Below, one piece after another: positions 63,518 through 64,000 of a stretch of 64,000 nt of DNA. The notes beneath the pieces were generated by a model, which worked only from the letters and a program-made list of their open reading frames with translations, ran no database searches and was not told where the DNA came from. Source of the stretch: Amblyornis subalaris (Eukaryota; Chordata; Aves; Passeriformes; Ptilonorhynchidae); contig JACAXG010000063.1 of assembly GCA_018881555.1 (NCBI GenBank), forward strand, positions 2,567,930 to 2,631,929, given 5' to 3'. The position numbers and the translations under genes were made by a program. Position 1 is the first letter of the stretch. Every line of letters starts with the position of its first letter.

Positions 63518-64000
63518 GTAAAATGGTTACTACAAGAGCGTATGTTGAAGGAGATTTCTGTAGCTGATGGGGGGGAGAAAAGAATAATTTTAGCTGTCTT
63601 CAGATGAAGGTTTTGATTTGGTTTGGTTTTGGCCATAATTAAGAGTTTTGTTCAAAAGGTGTATTGACTATGGACTAAACTAATGTTTTCCACGATTAGA
63701 ATATATGTAAATAAACTTTTTCATGGTACTTATGTAGGACTAATGCCAAAAAGTTATTTTAGCCTGGAGTTGGAATAATGTGTGTGTTCTCTTCAATTCT
63801 GGCTTAGAATGCTAAATATGATTTTCATCTGGGAACCTCAATAAACCATCATGTCAGAGGTTCTAAACCTATTTTAAAAAAAATCTTGCAAGAAAGTATA
63901 TTAATAATTGCTATCATCAGGCATTAAGTTCTTCCTAGGTAAACATGCATTTTATGATGAAGTTGCACTGAATATGTGTATGAAACAACTTTTGCACTTG
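63518..64000 (+). other. QSER1: QSER1 intron 4, beginning
   Basis: Begins GTAAAATGG. It contains AATAAA-like hexamers but no evidence of a used 3' end. No exon was recognised before the right edge of the window. Confidence 0.75.

Noticed and set aside
63700..63850. AATAAA-type hexamers after QSER1 exon 4 as a possible gene end
   Set aside because: The exon ends at a good donor in the expected phase, and the conserved C-terminal part of QSER1 is still missing, so the gene must continue.

Overview
This is a window of bird nuclear DNA. It shows vertebrate-style split genes with GT/AG introns, CpG-island promoters, and 3' ends of CR1 retrotransposons, the dominant avian LINE. I see no mammalian repeats and no bacterial operon structure. 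The species cannot be told from the sequence. Isolated single Ns are scattered throughout, roughly one per 200 bases in the noncoding DNA I counted.

Two protein genes can be supported, both on the + strand and in the order found at human 11p13. PRRG4 (19058-25378) is complete. Its five coding exons join to exactly 226 codons plus a stop: signal peptide, propeptide, Gla domain, one membrane span, and a proline-rich tail with WW-binding motifs. Its first coding exon is only 103 bases. QSER1 (38673 to beyond the window) is represented by coding exons 1-4, including one 3.7-kb exon. These give 1365 complete codons; the C-terminal part lies past the right edge.

Layout: 1-3.7 kb has no recognised gene. 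A small CpG island at 3.7-4.15 kb has no gene assigned; known synteny makes a minus-strand CCDC73 promoter the first guess, but no CCDC73 exon was recognised. About 13.7 kb of AT-rich intergenic DNA follows, with one minus-strand CR1. A CpG island at 17.84-18.76 kb is the PRRG4 promoter. PRRG4 and its 3' UTR run to about 26.7 kb. The 11-kb spacer up to 37.8 kb holds four CR1 tails, all in + orientation. A TATA box and a 1.4-kb CpG island (37.87-39.26 kb) form the QSER1 promoter. QSER1 intron 1 (16.2 kb, with an ancient CR1 relic) and exons 2-4 fill the rest.

The two genes are not known to act together. PRRG4 is a membrane Gla protein and QSER1 is a chromatin protein. I found no previously undescribed system. 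The most useful oddities are the QSER1 leader (a 224-codon upstream frame whose stop overlaps the first of two tandem start codons), a scrambled block at a PRRG4 splice acceptor that looks like two out-of-register alleles, and the distribution of Ns, which looks like masked heterozygous sites.
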